In this document: positions 15,866 through 24,740 of the stretch, piece after piece | Position numbering within the stretch: the stretch's first letter is position 1 | Layout: each line of letters begins with the position of its first letter | NCBI GenBank assembly: GCA_020343655.1 | Contig: CP070805.1 | Location: 1,906,082-1,939,639, forward strand | Length of the DNA: 33,558 nt | Reading direction: 5' to 3' | Origin: Promethearchaeota archaeon | GTDB taxonomy: Archaea > Asgardarchaeota > Lokiarchaeia > Sigyniarchaeales > SOKP01 | Translations under genes and position numbers: made by a program | The notes under the pieces: model-generated | The model's input: the letters and a program-made list of their open reading frames with translations, nothing else | Database searches by the model: none | What the model was told of the DNA's origin: nothing

Positions 15866-16813
15866 TTACATTTTTAAGCCTAGAGAGCCAAACAAACCCA
15901 TAAAAGACTCTTTACTGGGTTTACCCTTCAATAATTCTTTTTTAACGCGTTCAGCCAAAATTTGAGGAGTAAATCGTTCTCCATCATTATCTATCCATTT
16001 ATAGGTTGTCCATCCTATTAATGAAGCAACTTTATCACCAACAATTCTAAAAACTTCTCCTGTAATCTTACTTGCTTCGTTTGAGGCCAAAAATGCAACC
16101 ATCGGTGCTACATTCTTAGGATCGAAAATATCATAACCTCTATCATCTAATTTACTCATGGTATCGACCATTGATGGTGTTGCGTCTGTGGTGAGTCTTG
16201 TTCTAGCTACGGGTACGACACAATTAACAGTAGCATATTTTCTTAATTCCATAGAAACAATGTTTGTAAACGCGGCGATTCCAGCTTTCGCAGCACCATA
16301 ATTAGATTGCCCCATATTTCCTAACAAACCAGCATCAGAAGCAGTATTAATAATCCTACCAAAATTTCCTAAATCTTCATTAACTTTTACTTGTCCTCTA
16401 AAGTATTCTGCTGCATGACGAGTCATATTAAATGTACCCTTCATATGTACTGCTATAACATCATCAAATTCTGCTTCAGTCATATTAAAAATCATTCTAT
16501 CTCTCAAAATCCCGGCATTATTTACCAATATATCTAACTTTCCAAATTCAGATATCGCCTGCTCAATCATAGCTTTAGCTTTATTAAAATCAGTTACTGA
16601 ATCATAATTTCCTACAACTTTAACTCCCAATTTTCTGCATTCATCTGCTATTTGGTCAGCAATCTTAGTTTCAGATCCACTACCATCGTGACTAGCACCT
16701 AAATCGTTTACAACCAAATTACAACCTTCTTTGGCGAATAATAAGGCTTCCTCACGCCCTAATCCACGACCAGCACCAGTAATGATTGCTACTTTTCCAT
16801 CTAACATTCCCAT
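15866..16813 (-). CDS. SDR-family hydroxyacyl/3-oxoacyl dehydrogenase
   Basis: A 315-residue classical-type short-chain dehydrogenase with a long C-terminal extension. The cofactor loop TGAGRGLG is at 12-19, NNAG at 98-101, and the catalytic Ser159, Tyr172 and Lys176 are in SDAGLLGNMGQSNYGAAKAG. The segment VVNDLGASHDGSGSET and the extended C-terminus (WTTYKW, RFTPQILAERV) are typical of the group that includes the dehydrogenase part of peroxisomal multifunctional enzyme type 2. A (3R)-hydroxyacyl-CoA dehydrogenase or related fatty-acyl role is therefore plausible. It is monocistronic and divergent from the YdjM-like gene. The exact substrate is inferred only by resemblance. Confidence 0.85.
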   Translation of the reverse strand: MGMLDGKVAIITGAGRGLGREEALLFAKEGCNLVVNDLGASHDGSGSETKIADQIADECRKLGVKVVGNYDSVTDFNKAKAMIEQAISEFGKLDILVNNAGILRDRMIFNMTEAEFDDVIAVHMKGTFNMTRHAAEYFRGQVKVNEDLGNFGRIINTASDAGLLGNMGQSNYGAAKAGIAAFTNIVSMELRKYATVNCVVPVARTRLTTDATPSMVDTMSKLDDRGYDIFDPKNVAPMVAFLASNEASKITGEVFRIVGDKVASLIGWTTYKWIDNDGERFTPQILAERVKKELLKGKPSKESFMGLFGSLGLKM

Positions 16814-16965
16814 AATATTTTTCCCTTTTCTAAATTATTTTTTTATGTTTAATTCAAAATTTTATGTGCTAAATAATACGTATAATAAAAAATTATTTCT
16901 AAACTTAAGGATTTTTTTAAATATCATATGTTTAAAGTGTCATAAGTGTTTTAACTCAAAAGAAT

Positions 16966-17463
16966 ATGAATTTAATCACTCACGTTTTAATTGGTATAAT
17001 CATTCAAATTTTATGTTTTATATTTCTAGCTTTTCCCTTTAATTTTTTACTTACCATAATTATTGCCTTTTTATCCCATTTTATAGTTGATGCATTTTCA
17101 AAAATTACATATCATACTCCTGAACCACATTGGGATGATAAGTTCTGGATTTCTTGGAATATTAGCGTACGTGTTATTGGTTATATTGCAATAATTCTTT
17201 TTTATCCTTATTATTTAGGAATAATATTTGTCAATTTACCAGATATTTGGGATTGGGCAATAGTAAGAAGAATTCAAAAGAGAAGAAATAAAAATAGAAA
17301 AATAGATTATCATCATAACAACTTTTTCCATAGAATTGTGGATAAAATCAGAAAAAAAACACTATTTTGGCTTCCAAATTGGATTTATGAAAAAAAAGCA
17401 GTAATATCAGAGATATTAATTGATATTGCTTTAATTATTGGAATATATTTCTTAATGATTTAA
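16966..17463 (+). CDS. YdjM/DUF457-like membrane metal-binding protein
   Basis: A 165-residue membrane protein with hydrophobic segments at about 8-22, 26-42, 68-90 and 147-165. Conserved-looking polar residues sit within or next to them: THVLIG (His6), LSHFIVDAF (His38, Asp42), LPDIWDW (Asp93) and a histidine cluster DYHHNNFFH (116-122). This spread of His and Asp across membrane segments is the pattern of the YdjM/DUF457 'membrane-bound metal-dependent hydrolase' group, though the order of motifs is not fully canonical, so the call is tentative. It is divergent from the SDR gene. Its last 29 bases overlap the convergent GIY-YIG gene. Confidence 0.55.
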   Translation: MNLITHVLIGIIIQILCFIFLAFPFNFLLTIIIAFLSHFIVDAFSKITYHTPEPHWDDKFWISWNISVRVIGYIAIILFYPYYLGIIFVNLPDIWDWAIVRRIQKRRNKNRKIDYHHNNFFHRIVDKIRKKTLFWLPNWIYEKKAVISEILIDIALIIGIYFLMI

Positions 17464-17839
17464 AGTCTTTAAAATAAAGCAAATGGGAATTACAGAGACA
17501 ATCTGAAGATCCAAATTTCTTAATGTAGCCATCTGAAATGTTTAATAATTCATTCGCTATTAAACACTCCAGTTTCTGAAGAGAAGGAATTATATAGAGA
17601 TAATTTATAACCACATTCTTATTATAAAGTAAGTAATCAATATGCCAATGAACTTTTTTTTTATTTGGGGAAGAAATATGTCTTTTTACTCTATTGATTA
17701 ACGTAGGCGCCCCAGAACTTCCCATAGCAGAACCAATATAAAAATAATAACCTTTACTAAATATTGTTTTACCGAGAGCACCAATTATGAGTTTAATATT
17801 TTTTTTTATGAAAACAACTAAAATATAAGTTCCTTTCAT
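17435..17839 (-). CDS. GIY-YIG domain protein, DUF123 type
   Basis: A 134-residue protein matching the archaeal DUF123/COG1833 family. It opens MKGTYILVVFI, has GYYFYIGSAMG (the GIY-YIG core, with FYIG at 33-36), a basic RVKRHI helix, KVHWHIDYLL at about 62-71, a conserved Glu in LECLIANEL, and a C-terminal SSDCLCNSHLLYF. In some archaea this domain is fused to endonuclease III. The GIY-YIG fold suggests DNA cleavage or repair, but no activity is firmly established for stand-alone DUF123 proteins. Its ATG directly abuts the TAA of the small zinc protein gene upstream, so the two are probably translated together. Its 3' end overlaps the YdjM-like gene. Confidence 0.8.
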   Translation of the reverse strand: MKGTYILVVFIKKNIKLIIGALGKTIFSKGYYFYIGSAMGSSGAPTLINRVKRHISSPNKKKVHWHIDYLLYNKNVVINYLYIIPSLQKLECLIANELLNISDGYIKKFGSSDCLCNSHLLYFKDFKSLRNIFQ

Positions 17840-18013
17840 TTATCTGCAATTCTTCTTGTGATCATAATAACATCCGTCACATAAATATTCTCTGCAATTC
17901 TTACAGATATTAGCACATATCTCGCAAATTTGATTAAAACAATCTACACATTCATACAACTCTGATGATGAATTATCTCCACAATTCTCACAAATAAGTT
18001 CTTCTTCACTCAT
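17840..18013 (-). CDS. 57-residue Cys-rich zinc-binding protein
   Basis: A very short gene (57 residues) running from ATG at 18013 to TAA at 17840-17842. The protein has eleven Cys and a His in regular order: CxxC at 8/11, 22/25, 30/33, 37/40 and 45/48, then His52 and Cys56. The spacing resembles RING, B-box or AN1-like cross-brace fingers and could hold three zinc ions. The sequence between pairs is acidic (MSEEELICENC). Stop and next start are joined (TAA then ATG), so it appears to be the first gene of a two-gene operon with the GIY-YIG protein. I do not recognise the family; a role in protein or nucleic-acid contacts is an inference from the zinc-finger pattern. Confidence 0.7.
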   Translation of the reverse strand: MSEEELICENCGDNSSSELYECVDCFNQICEICANICKNCREYLCDGCYYDHKKNCR

Positions 18014-18199
18014 ATTAACAGATATAATTTTTTTCTTCTAATCAAGTTAATTAAATAAATGAAAATAAAAATCGCTTTTATTATTTAATAAATAAATTTA
18101 TTTAACTGTACATTTTCCGTTTAATGATTTTAAGTCTAAAACTTTTTTATAATTCTTTAATTCATTATCAATAACTAATTTAGAGAGAGCTCGTGATTT

Positions 18200-19948
18200 A
18201 TGGGAAATCAACCAGAACAAAAAAAGCTTCAGCTTGATTTCGAAAAAGAGAGGAAATTTTTTGAACATGAGGGAAGTTCACGTGTAATCACTTCCGGGTC
18301 TCTCTATATGTTTTTTTCGTTAATTAATGCTAGTTGTATTTGGATTTTTATTATTTTAGGAACAGATACTGATCTTTTAATATATTTTGGATTAACAACT
18401 GCATTAAATGGGATCATAAGTTTAATCGGAATTGGAATTTCTCGATACTTTATAGCAGAAATTAAAGCCGCATTTGTTATTAATGAAGAACTTGGACGAT
18501 TAAAAGCCACATCATATTCAAAATTATTATTTTTAATTGGTGTTGGAATAGGTTTAGTAATGATAGCTACTCCTTTTGTTTTTGGGTTTTTTATTACTAA
18601 TAAATTACTTAGAGAGTGTATCTTTGCTTCAGGCTTTTCATCATTTCTGATTTATGGTACTTTTGTATTTCAAATTGGATTGGAGATTAAGAATAGATAT
18701 GATATAATTGCTTTCACATCCATTTTTAATGGAATTTTTATCCTCCTTTTTGCTTCTATTTTTATAATTTATAAATTGGATCCATTTGGGTTTGCATTTT
18801 ATCCATTTTTTAATATCATTACATTAATTCTTTTAATATACTTCTTTAAAAAATTGGCTCCTTATTCAATTAGAGAAATTTTTAGAGCAAAACTGAGATC
18901 TCGGAATATGAGAAAGTTAGCTTCTCCTGAAATTAGAGATTTTATTGAAAATCATCAAATTCTGATATATATGAAAAATTCTTTATACTCTATGATGATA
19001 AATATTCAGAATTCAAAATTTTTTGAAGATATATTATATTTTATAGCCGCAATATATTTAGCAATTTTTGATGCTTCATTTCAAAATTTCGGCTTGAGTT
19101 TATTGACAGTTTTAATGGCTTATGGAGCAGTTAAATCAGTAATTTTATATTATTCCGCACCCTTGAACATTGAAATTGCTGAAGCATGTGCTAAGGATCG
19201 TCATGAAACAGTTGAAGAATCAGTTAATGCATCCACGAGAATATCAAGCATCTTAGCTCTAGGATTTTTAACTGCAATGGTTGCTTTATCAAAAGAATTA
19301 TTATTTTTTCTACATAGAGATTTATTTATTGAGGGTACAGAATTCAATTGGGATCTGTTTTTTATGGGTCAAACATTATTTATAATAATTATTACGGGTC
19401 AATTTCTTTACGGGTACTCAACCTTATTCGGTAATGCATTAATTGGATCTGGAAATGCTGGTTTAGCAGCAAAAGGCTTTACAATAACACTCTTGATAAT
19501 ATTAGCAACTTCTCCCATTTTTATCTATATTAATGGAATCTTAGGTATTGGAATCGTAATGTTGATTTCTTCACTATTTCTATTGCCCTATATTTTAATT
19601 CAACTTAAAAGAAAGCTTGATATTAATTATAATTATAATTTTTTTTATAGATTAATTCCTAATTTAATACTACTCTTTTTTATTATGTGGATATTTCCAT
19701 ATAATAGCACATTAAGCATTCTTATTGGTATTATATTAGGAGCAACATTGTATTTATTCTTAAATCCCTTTTTTGGGGTTTCAATTCCAGAAGACCTCCA
19801 AATGATTAATGACCTATTTAATACATTGAAATTAAAACTCGCTGGAAATCTTATTGTAAATGCAATGAAAATTACTTACAATTTTAGCCCTTTAAATAAA
19901 GATAGAATAATTATTGAAGAAAATAAATTAGTTTTAGTTAAAAAATAG
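18200..19948 (+). CDS. Polytopic membrane protein, MOP-flippase-like
   Basis: A 582-residue membrane protein with about 13-14 hydrophobic helices after a charged N-terminal 30 residues. The organisation, with two bundles separated by a charged loop near 225-260 (IREIFRAKLRSRNMRKLASPEIRDF), resembles polysaccharide/lipid flippases of the MATE/MOP superfamily, including the late 'LFGNALIGSGNAGLAAKGFTI' type segment where such proteins have a conserved polar helix. It may move lipid-linked sugars across the membrane, but no glycan genes adjoin it, and the assignment rests on topology rather than a diagnostic motif. The ATG at 18200 follows a purine-rich leader (AGAGAGAGC) about ten bases upstream. 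It is convergent with the coiled-coil membrane protein at 19988. Confidence 0.6.
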   Translation: MGNQPEQKKLQLDFEKERKFFEHEGSSRVITSGSLYMFFSLINASCIWIFIILGTDTDLLIYFGLTTALNGIISLIGIGISRYFIAEIKAAFVINEELGRLKATSYSKLLFLIGVGIGLVMIATPFVFGFFITNKLLRECIFASGFSSFLIYGTFVFQIGLEIKNRYDIIAFTSIFNGIFILLFASIFIIYKLDPFGFAFYPFFNIITLILLIYFFKKLAPYSIREIFRAKLRSRNMRKLASPEIRDFIENHQILIYMKNSLYSMMINIQNSKFFEDILYFIAAIYLAIFDASFQNFGLSLLTVLMAYGAVKSVILYYSAPLNIEIAEACAKDRHETVEESVNASTRISSILALGFLTAMVALSKELLFFLHRDLFIEGTEFNWDLFFMGQTLFIIIITGQFLYGYSTLFGNALIGSGNAGLAAKGFTITLLIILATSPIFIYINGILGIGIVMLISSLFLLPYILIQLKRKLDINYNYNFFYRLIPNLILLFFIMWIFPYNSTLSILIGIILGATLYLFLNPFFGVSIPEDLQMINDLFNTLKLKLAGNLIVNAMKITYNFSPLNKDRIIIEENKLVLVKK

Positions 19949-19987
19949 GAAATTTTTTGATAGGATTTTTTCTCTAATTGATAGTTC

Positions 19988-20488
19988 TTAATACCTTTCA
20001 TTGAGCTTATTTCGAATTATTAAAATGATTAAAACTATCTGAATAGCTATTAATGAATATAATAAAAAATCGATGTAAAAGCTGGCATGAATATCAATTC
20101 CCAGCCAGTTAGCAACCCAACAAAAAGGATTTCCCTCGCTATACGTTAAGCAACTCGTAACTGATAAATATAAAATATGAAAACCTAATATTAATACAAT
20201 TACAAAAATTCCAAGAAAGATTTGAATATAGAAAATTTTACCTCCTTTTGTATTTTTATGACCAAAATTTAATTCTCCTCCTTTTATCAGGGCTCCTTGA
20301 ATTTTATTATTTGAGTTTTCTAAGATTAAACTCTTTAATATTTTATTTTCATTACTTAAGATTTGATTATCATTCTTTAATTTACCATATTTTTCTTGTA
20401 AATCACTGTAATTTTTATTCATTTTATTTAAGCTATCAATATCTACCTTAAGTTCCAAATTGTCTTTGTTTATCCCTGTATCACTCAT
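19988..20488 (-). CDS. Coiled-coil protein with two membrane helices
   Basis: I do not recognise the family. The 166-residue protein starts with a predicted coiled coil at about 14-60 (heptads of Leu and Asn/Lys, as in DLQEKYGKLKNDNQILSNEN). A Gly-rich linker (GALIKGGELNFGHKNTKGGK) follows, then a membrane helix at about 85-110. A short loop with two Cys (SCLTYSEGNPFCW) and a second membrane helix at about 135-158 follow. The coil would face the cytoplasm and the Cys loop the exterior, if the positively charged flank rule holds. It could tether or oligomerise at the membrane; no partner is evident. Confidence 0.6.
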   Translation of the reverse strand: MSDTGINKDNLELKVDIDSLNKMNKNYSDLQEKYGKLKNDNQILSNENKILKSLILENSNNKIQGALIKGGELNFGHKNTKGGKIFYIQIFLGIFVIVLILGFHILYLSVTSCLTYSEGNPFCWVANWLGIDIHASFYIDFLLYSLIAIQIVLIILIIRNKLNERY

Positions 20489-20769
20489 TATTTCTTATCT
20501 CAGTTGTAATTAGAAAAAGAAATTCTTGAATTTAGAATCCCCTAATAATTTTATCATAGTTATCTTATAATACAAATAATTAATCTAACTTTCTATATTA
20601 AAAAATTAGTAAAATCTAATTATTTCGTTATTATAAAACAACTTTATGATAGAAAATTTATTTGAAATAAGAAAAAAAAAGAAGATTTTAAAATGGTATC
20701 AAAAAATCAAATGTTTCAAAAAAATAAACAAAATTAAATAATTGGAAAATAAAAATAAAGTTATTAGGA

Positions 20770-21561
20770 TTATTTATTTCTAAATTGATTGAAATTGGGT
20801 TTACGTTTTTCTATAAAGGCATTTTTTCCCTCCACTGCTTCTTCGGTACCGTAATAAAGAGACAAACCACCAACTCCAAGTTGGGTAACACCTGCTACTC
20901 CATCAGTTTCAGCTAAAAATGCATATTTTAACATTTTAAGAGCGGTTGGACTTTTTTCTAACAGTTCCTGGCACCACTGATCTACTTCATCATCCAACTT
21001 TTCATAGGGCACTACAGCGTTCACAAGTCCCATTTCCAAAGCTTGTTGTGCAGAATATCGTCGACATAAATACCAAATTTCTTTTGCACGCTTAATTCCA
21101 ACTGATCTCATTAAATCTCCTGTACCAAAACCTGGATCAAAAGAACCCACACGTGGTCCCGCTTGACCCAATTGTGCGTGTTCTGCTGCGATACTAAGAT
21201 CACAATTAACATGCCATACATGCCCTCCTCCAATTGCATAACCATTGATTCGTGCGATCACTGGTTTGGGCAGTGTACGGATCAAATACGTCACTCGCTG
21301 CCAACCTACCTCTAAAGGCAATAAGAGTTCTCCTTCATATCCCCCAATATCTCGAGTTGTTTGGTCACCTCCAGTACAAAAAGCTTTTTCCCCCGCTCCT
21401 GTGAAGACTACTACACCTATCTCATTATCCCAACATTGGTTGAAAGCATCGATCAATTCATATACAGCTTGTAGATTACATGCATTATAACGTTGAGGTC
21501 GGTTAATCGTAATACGGGCTAATCTTTCCTTCTTTTCAAAAATTATTTCTTTATAATCCAT
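20770..21561 (-). CDS. MenB/BadI-type crotonase (dihydroxynaphthoyl-CoA synthase or ketocyclohexanecarboxyl-CoA hydrolase)
   Basis: A 263-residue enoyl-CoA hydratase-superfamily enzyme of the MenB/BadI branch. It has AFCTGGDQTT (60-69), GYAIGGGHVWHVNCDL (107-122), QAGPRVGSFDPGFGTG (133-148, catalytic Asp142), EIWYLCRRYS and the C-terminal EEAVEGKNAFIEKRKPNF. MenB makes 1,4-dihydroxy-2-naphthoyl-CoA for menaquinone. BadI opens the ring of 2-ketocyclohexanecarboxyl-CoA in anaerobic benzoate and cyclohexanoate breakdown. FCTGGDQ and FDPGFGT look somewhat closer to BadI, but the two cannot be separated safely. No other men or bad genes are nearby. The gene is about 43-52% GC in the stretches I counted, against roughly 30% around it, which suggests recent transfer, probably from a bacterium. 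Confidence 0.82.
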   Translation of the reverse strand: MDYKEIIFEKKERLARITINRPQRYNACNLQAVYELIDAFNQCWDNEIGVVVFTGAGEKAFCTGGDQTTRDIGGYEGELLLPLEVGWQRVTYLIRTLPKPVIARINGYAIGGGHVWHVNCDLSIAAEHAQLGQAGPRVGSFDPGFGTGDLMRSVGIKRAKEIWYLCRRYSAQQALEMGLVNAVVPYEKLDDEVDQWCQELLEKSPTALKMLKYAFLAETDGVAGVTQLGVGGLSLYYGTEEAVEGKNAFIEKRKPNFNQFRNK

Positions 21562-21687
21562 TTTTTCACACTCTTTTATATTTTTAATAATTTACATTTC
21601 AATGATTAATCATTTAAAACGATCTTAATATATTTCTTTCGGTTGTTAAAACTCTAAGAATTAAGCCTTGTTACATTGACGTTTTTT

Positions 21688-21711
21688 TTCGTGAAATTCT
21701 TGTTTTACGAA
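21688..21711. repeat. Nine-base inverted repeat in the 21562-21791 gap
   Basis: TTCGTGAAA, a six-base loop, then TTTTACGAA form a 9-bp stem with one G-T pair. Eight T precede it on the plus strand. It lies between the stop of the gene at 21792-22319 and the start of the crotonase gene, both on the minus strand. The rest of this 230-base gap holds nothing I recognise. It may be a regulatory stem, or chance. Confidence 0.3.
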
Positions 21712-21791
21712 GTTTAAACTTAAAAGTGAGAGTATTTTTTTGGTTCTTCTCTAACAGAAAAGGTAAATAAATAGTTTTTACTGAGGATATT

Positions 21792-22319
21792 TTAAAGAAT
21801 TAATTTTTGTTTAATTTCTTGAATCATTTTATGTCCTTCATTATTTATTTCAGTTATTATTTCCCTTAAAATCTCATTAATTTCAATTCCGCGTAATTCG
21901 CATGATATGTATAATAATGAGAGTATTTGTTTAGCTAAAATACTAATATTTTTGATGTCACTAATTGGAATTCTGATACCAAGCGCTTTTAAATCCATAT
22001 GTGTTTCTTTTTCTTGTTGTCTAATTGTAATTAAAACATCATTCTTTCTACCTTTCCATTCTTCGGTTATTGCTCTTAAAGATAATAAATATCTTTTTGT
22101 AGGACTTCCAATTCCCATGACATCCCTTGCAAAATTCAATGGCTCAGAATTTCTGATAGTTTTTAAGCCAAACGTTCTATTAACCTTATAATTTTTATCC
22201 AATTTTGTCTTCATTTTTGAAATTTCGTCCGTTAGCTGTTCAATCTTTAAAGCTAATTTCTCAAATTTTGCTAGAAGGATTTCTTCAGAACTCATTTCAA
22301 AATTACTCATATCAAACAC
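21792..22319 (-). CDS. Helical cytoplasmic protein, unknown
   Basis: I do not recognise this 175-residue protein. Residues about 10-45 form a coiled coil (EILLAKFEKLALKIEQLTDEI). A central segment, FARDVMGIGSPTKRYLLSLRAITEEW, could be a small folded unit. The rest is helical with regular hydrophobics (KNISILAKQILSLLYIS, EINEILREIITEIN). There are no membrane segments and no metal motifs. In-frame ATG codons at 22319, 22310 and 22295 are all possible starts; I kept the first. It sits between the crotonase gene and the large membrane protein on the same strand, but with gaps over 150 bases, so co-transcription is not implied. Confidence 0.55.
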   Translation of the reverse strand: MFDMSNFEMSSEEILLAKFEKLALKIEQLTDEISKMKTKLDKNYKVNRTFGLKTIRNSEPLNFARDVMGIGSPTKRYLLSLRAITEEWKGRKNDVLITIRQQEKETHMDLKALGIRIPISDIKNISILAKQILSLLYISCELRGIEINEILREIITEINNEGHKMIQEIKQKLIL

Positions 22320-22484
22320 TAATTAGAAATTAAGTATGACACTTTTTGAATAACTGTTTAATAAAACTAATTATTAAACTATTAATCTATGAGAAATTTT
22401 TGATTTCTAATAAACCTAAACTTCAAAATTGGGAAAAAAAAGATACTAAATAAAAAATTTAAAAGAAAAGTTTTTTATCAGTTT

Positions 22485-23705
22485 TTATTCATTTTCATTT
22501 TTATTCCAACTGTTGGTAAACTCTTTTGAATTAGCTATATCAACTCCTTCAGCCAACTCAGTTTCATCGATCATTGTGCTTGGTTCTTCAATAGTAGGTA
22601 AAGATGATGCCAGTTTTTTTACTTCTTCAGCTACTTCTTTTTTTAATTCTATTTGTTCTCTAGTATATTTTCTAATCTCATATATTCCTATTATTAATAT
22701 AAGAATAATGAAAAACACCAAAACTGCTACATTTTTAGCGAGATTAATAGTGTCATTATCTAAATCTTTTAAAACATTAATCCAAGGTATTTGTATTTGT
22801 TCAAATAAACTATATGGGAAGTGATGAATAAATTCATATGCAACTTTGGAAAATATAAGCCAAAGCAATGCTGTATCTATTCCCATTCGTTTAAATCTTT
22901 TAGTTAGAAACTCTGCATTTGATCCCATAAGGGTACTTAGCGCGTAAAGTAGAATAAGTAAATCAACCACTAAAGTACCAATCGTAGCCCAGATTGAAGG
23001 AATAGTTTCAATGTTTGATTCATCAAGACCGAGATATATCTTTACTACTAAAAATAAAGTATAAACAGCAACAAGAATAAAAAATATACCCAACCAGGCG
23101 TTAAAAATTCTTTTAAACATTAGAACTATGCCCAAAATTGCTAATCCAACTAATGTACCTCCAACTATTACATAAACAAGGTTTAAAAATAGAGGAAATT
23201 CTACCGTTGAGATAGCAGAAAAATCAAATAATGTAGGACCAATCATAAATAAATATAAAAGTAGTAAAGACCCAACTAACCCCCCAAAAAATATTATAAT
23301 TCTGAGAAACGTTCTTGATTTTGGATATTTAAGCAATTTTCTATCCAATCCAATCCCTGTTAAATAACATGCGTATAAGATAAACCAGGATGTAAAGAAA
23401 AAATAGGATATTATTGAAAAGGCAAATAGAATAATAAGAACTATAGAGAGTAATAATAAGACTGGTAATGATAATACTAGAAGTAAGACTATTTTCCATG
23501 GTGGATATTCCATAACATTTTTTTTAGAAATAAGAGAAAGTAAGTATAGAAACATCAAAAACGTAAGGAATGGTAAAAAGATGAATATTCCTACTAATGG
23601 AAGAAATTGAATTATAGTTACACCAATAAAAAGCCATATAACTAGAGCAAGTAACCTCCAGTTCTCTTTCTTAAATAATTTCTTTAAATTGTAGATGATT
23701 TCCAT
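22485..23705 (-). CDS. Large polytopic membrane protein, unknown
   Basis: A 406-residue protein with about nine or ten membrane helices between residues 18 and 350, and a charged, acidic cytoplasmic tail of about 55 residues (REQIELKKEVAEEVKKL onward). The first 17 residues are basic and probably cytoplasmic. The helices are dominated by Leu, Ile, Val and Phe and show no conserved charged residue that would mark a known transporter family. One segment (TIPSIWATIGTLVVDLLILLYALSTLMGS) is typical of unassigned archaeal membrane proteins. Function cannot be given. Confidence 0.58.
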   Translation of the reverse strand: MEIIYNLKKLFKKENWRLLALVIWLFIGVTIIQFLPLVGIFIFLPFLTFLMFLYLLSLISKKNVMEYPPWKIVLLLVLSLPVLLLLSIVLIILFAFSIISYFFFTSWFILYACYLTGIGLDRKLLKYPKSRTFLRIIIFFGGLVGSLLLLYLFMIGPTLFDFSAISTVEFPLFLNLVYVIVGGTLVGLAILGIVLMFKRIFNAWLGIFFILVAVYTLFLVVKIYLGLDESNIETIPSIWATIGTLVVDLLILLYALSTLMGSNAEFLTKRFKRMGIDTALLWLIFSKVAYEFIHHFPYSLFEQIQIPWINVLKDLDNDTINLAKNVAVLVFFIILILIIGIYEIRKYTREQIELKKEVAEEVKKLASSLPTIEEPSTMIDETELAEGVDIANSKEFTNSWNKNENE

Positions 23706-23807
23706 AAAAATATAGTCAAATTCGAGGTATTTAAAACTTACTTATTCAAAAAGATGATTCAAAAATTAGAGAGAGTATAAGTTTGAAAAATAAATTATAA
23801 AAATATT

Positions 23808-24608
23808 TTATATGTATTCAATCAAGTTTTTTTGTGTATTTAATGCACGGAAAGGCAATCCCACCATCTTTTTTAGTTTATTAACAGATTCAGGAGCAAA
23901 ACCTTGGAAATGATTATTTACAATGATAAATATTTCATATATATTGGGTCTATTCATTAAATTTTGAGCATTCTTATAGAGGTCGTTTAGAGCATCCTTT
24001 TGATCTCTTTGAATTTGATTAAAAACCGTAAGTTCTCTATCTCCAATCAGTCTAATATAATAGAAATTTTGATTTAACATATAAAACGGAATAACCCCTG
24101 GCATATAGGTTGTTCCTAATATTAAATTTTCCCCATCAATAAATTTAGAAAGAATTTCAGGATTATACCATGAATTATCACGTAACTCAATGATATATTT
24201 ATAAACTGAGGGAATCTGATTAAGTAGCGACTTCAATTTCTGTAAATGATTTTCTGAATATTTAAACCAAGGAGGAAATTGTAATAAAAATCTAGCAATT
24301 TTAGGACCTAATAACTTCAATCTAGAGAAGAATTCGAGGATGTAAGAATCTAAATCAGGATCTTCCAGATTATGGGTAATTTTTTGCCATACTTTGACTA
24401 TGAATCGAAAATTTTCCGGAACACGATTATTCCAATTAATAACCATATCTTCGGATGGTAAGTTATAGAAAGTAGAATTTATTTCAACTAGACTGAAGAA
24501 TTTGGAGAAGTATTCTAGATGTTGGGATTTTTTTAGCTTTTTCGGATAAAATGGACCAATCCAGTCTTTATAATCCCATCCAGCTGTTCCGATAGTTAAT
24601 TTTACCAT
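23808..24608 (-). CDS. DUF72 protein (YecE-like)
   Basis: A 266-residue protein of the DUF72/COG1801 family, a TIM-barrel-like fold of uncertain biochemical role. The opening IGTAGWDYKDWIGPFYP and then FSLVEINSTFYNLPSE, NWNNRVPENFRFIVKVWQKITH, LLQFPPWF and IELRDNSWYN are the family's hallmark segments. The middle YIRLIGDRE and the late EIFIIVNNHFQGFAPESVNKL are also usual. The length is normal for the family and no membrane or signal segment is seen. It is on the minus strand, with its start near the degenerate coiled-coil gene. The family call is firm; no function is established. Confidence 0.85.
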   Translation of the reverse strand: MVKLTIGTAGWDYKDWIGPFYPKKLKKSQHLEYFSKFFSLVEINSTFYNLPSEDMVINWNNRVPENFRFIVKVWQKITHNLEDPDLDSYILEFFSRLKLLGPKIARFLLQFPPWFKYSENHLQKLKSLLNQIPSVYKYIIELRDNSWYNPEILSKFIDGENLILGTTYMPGVIPFYMLNQNFYYIRLIGDRELTVFNQIQRDQKDALNDLYKNAQNLMNRPNIYEIFIIVNNHFQGFAPESVNKLKKMVGLPFRALNTQKNLIEYI

Positions 24609-24740
24609 TTAAAGTCAAATTAAATATTATAATATTTTAATGATTCAAAATTTTTTTAAATTGAAATAATTAATTTTTATAAAAAATTATTCCTCCTTTA
24701 AATCCTGATAAAAAATACGATTAATTAATGATTAATAGTA

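Noticed and set aside
20770-21561. Menaquinone biosynthesis locus
   Set aside because: Only one MenB/BadI-like gene is present, with no menA, menD, menE, menF or futalosine-pathway gene in the window, so no menaquinone locus can be claimed.
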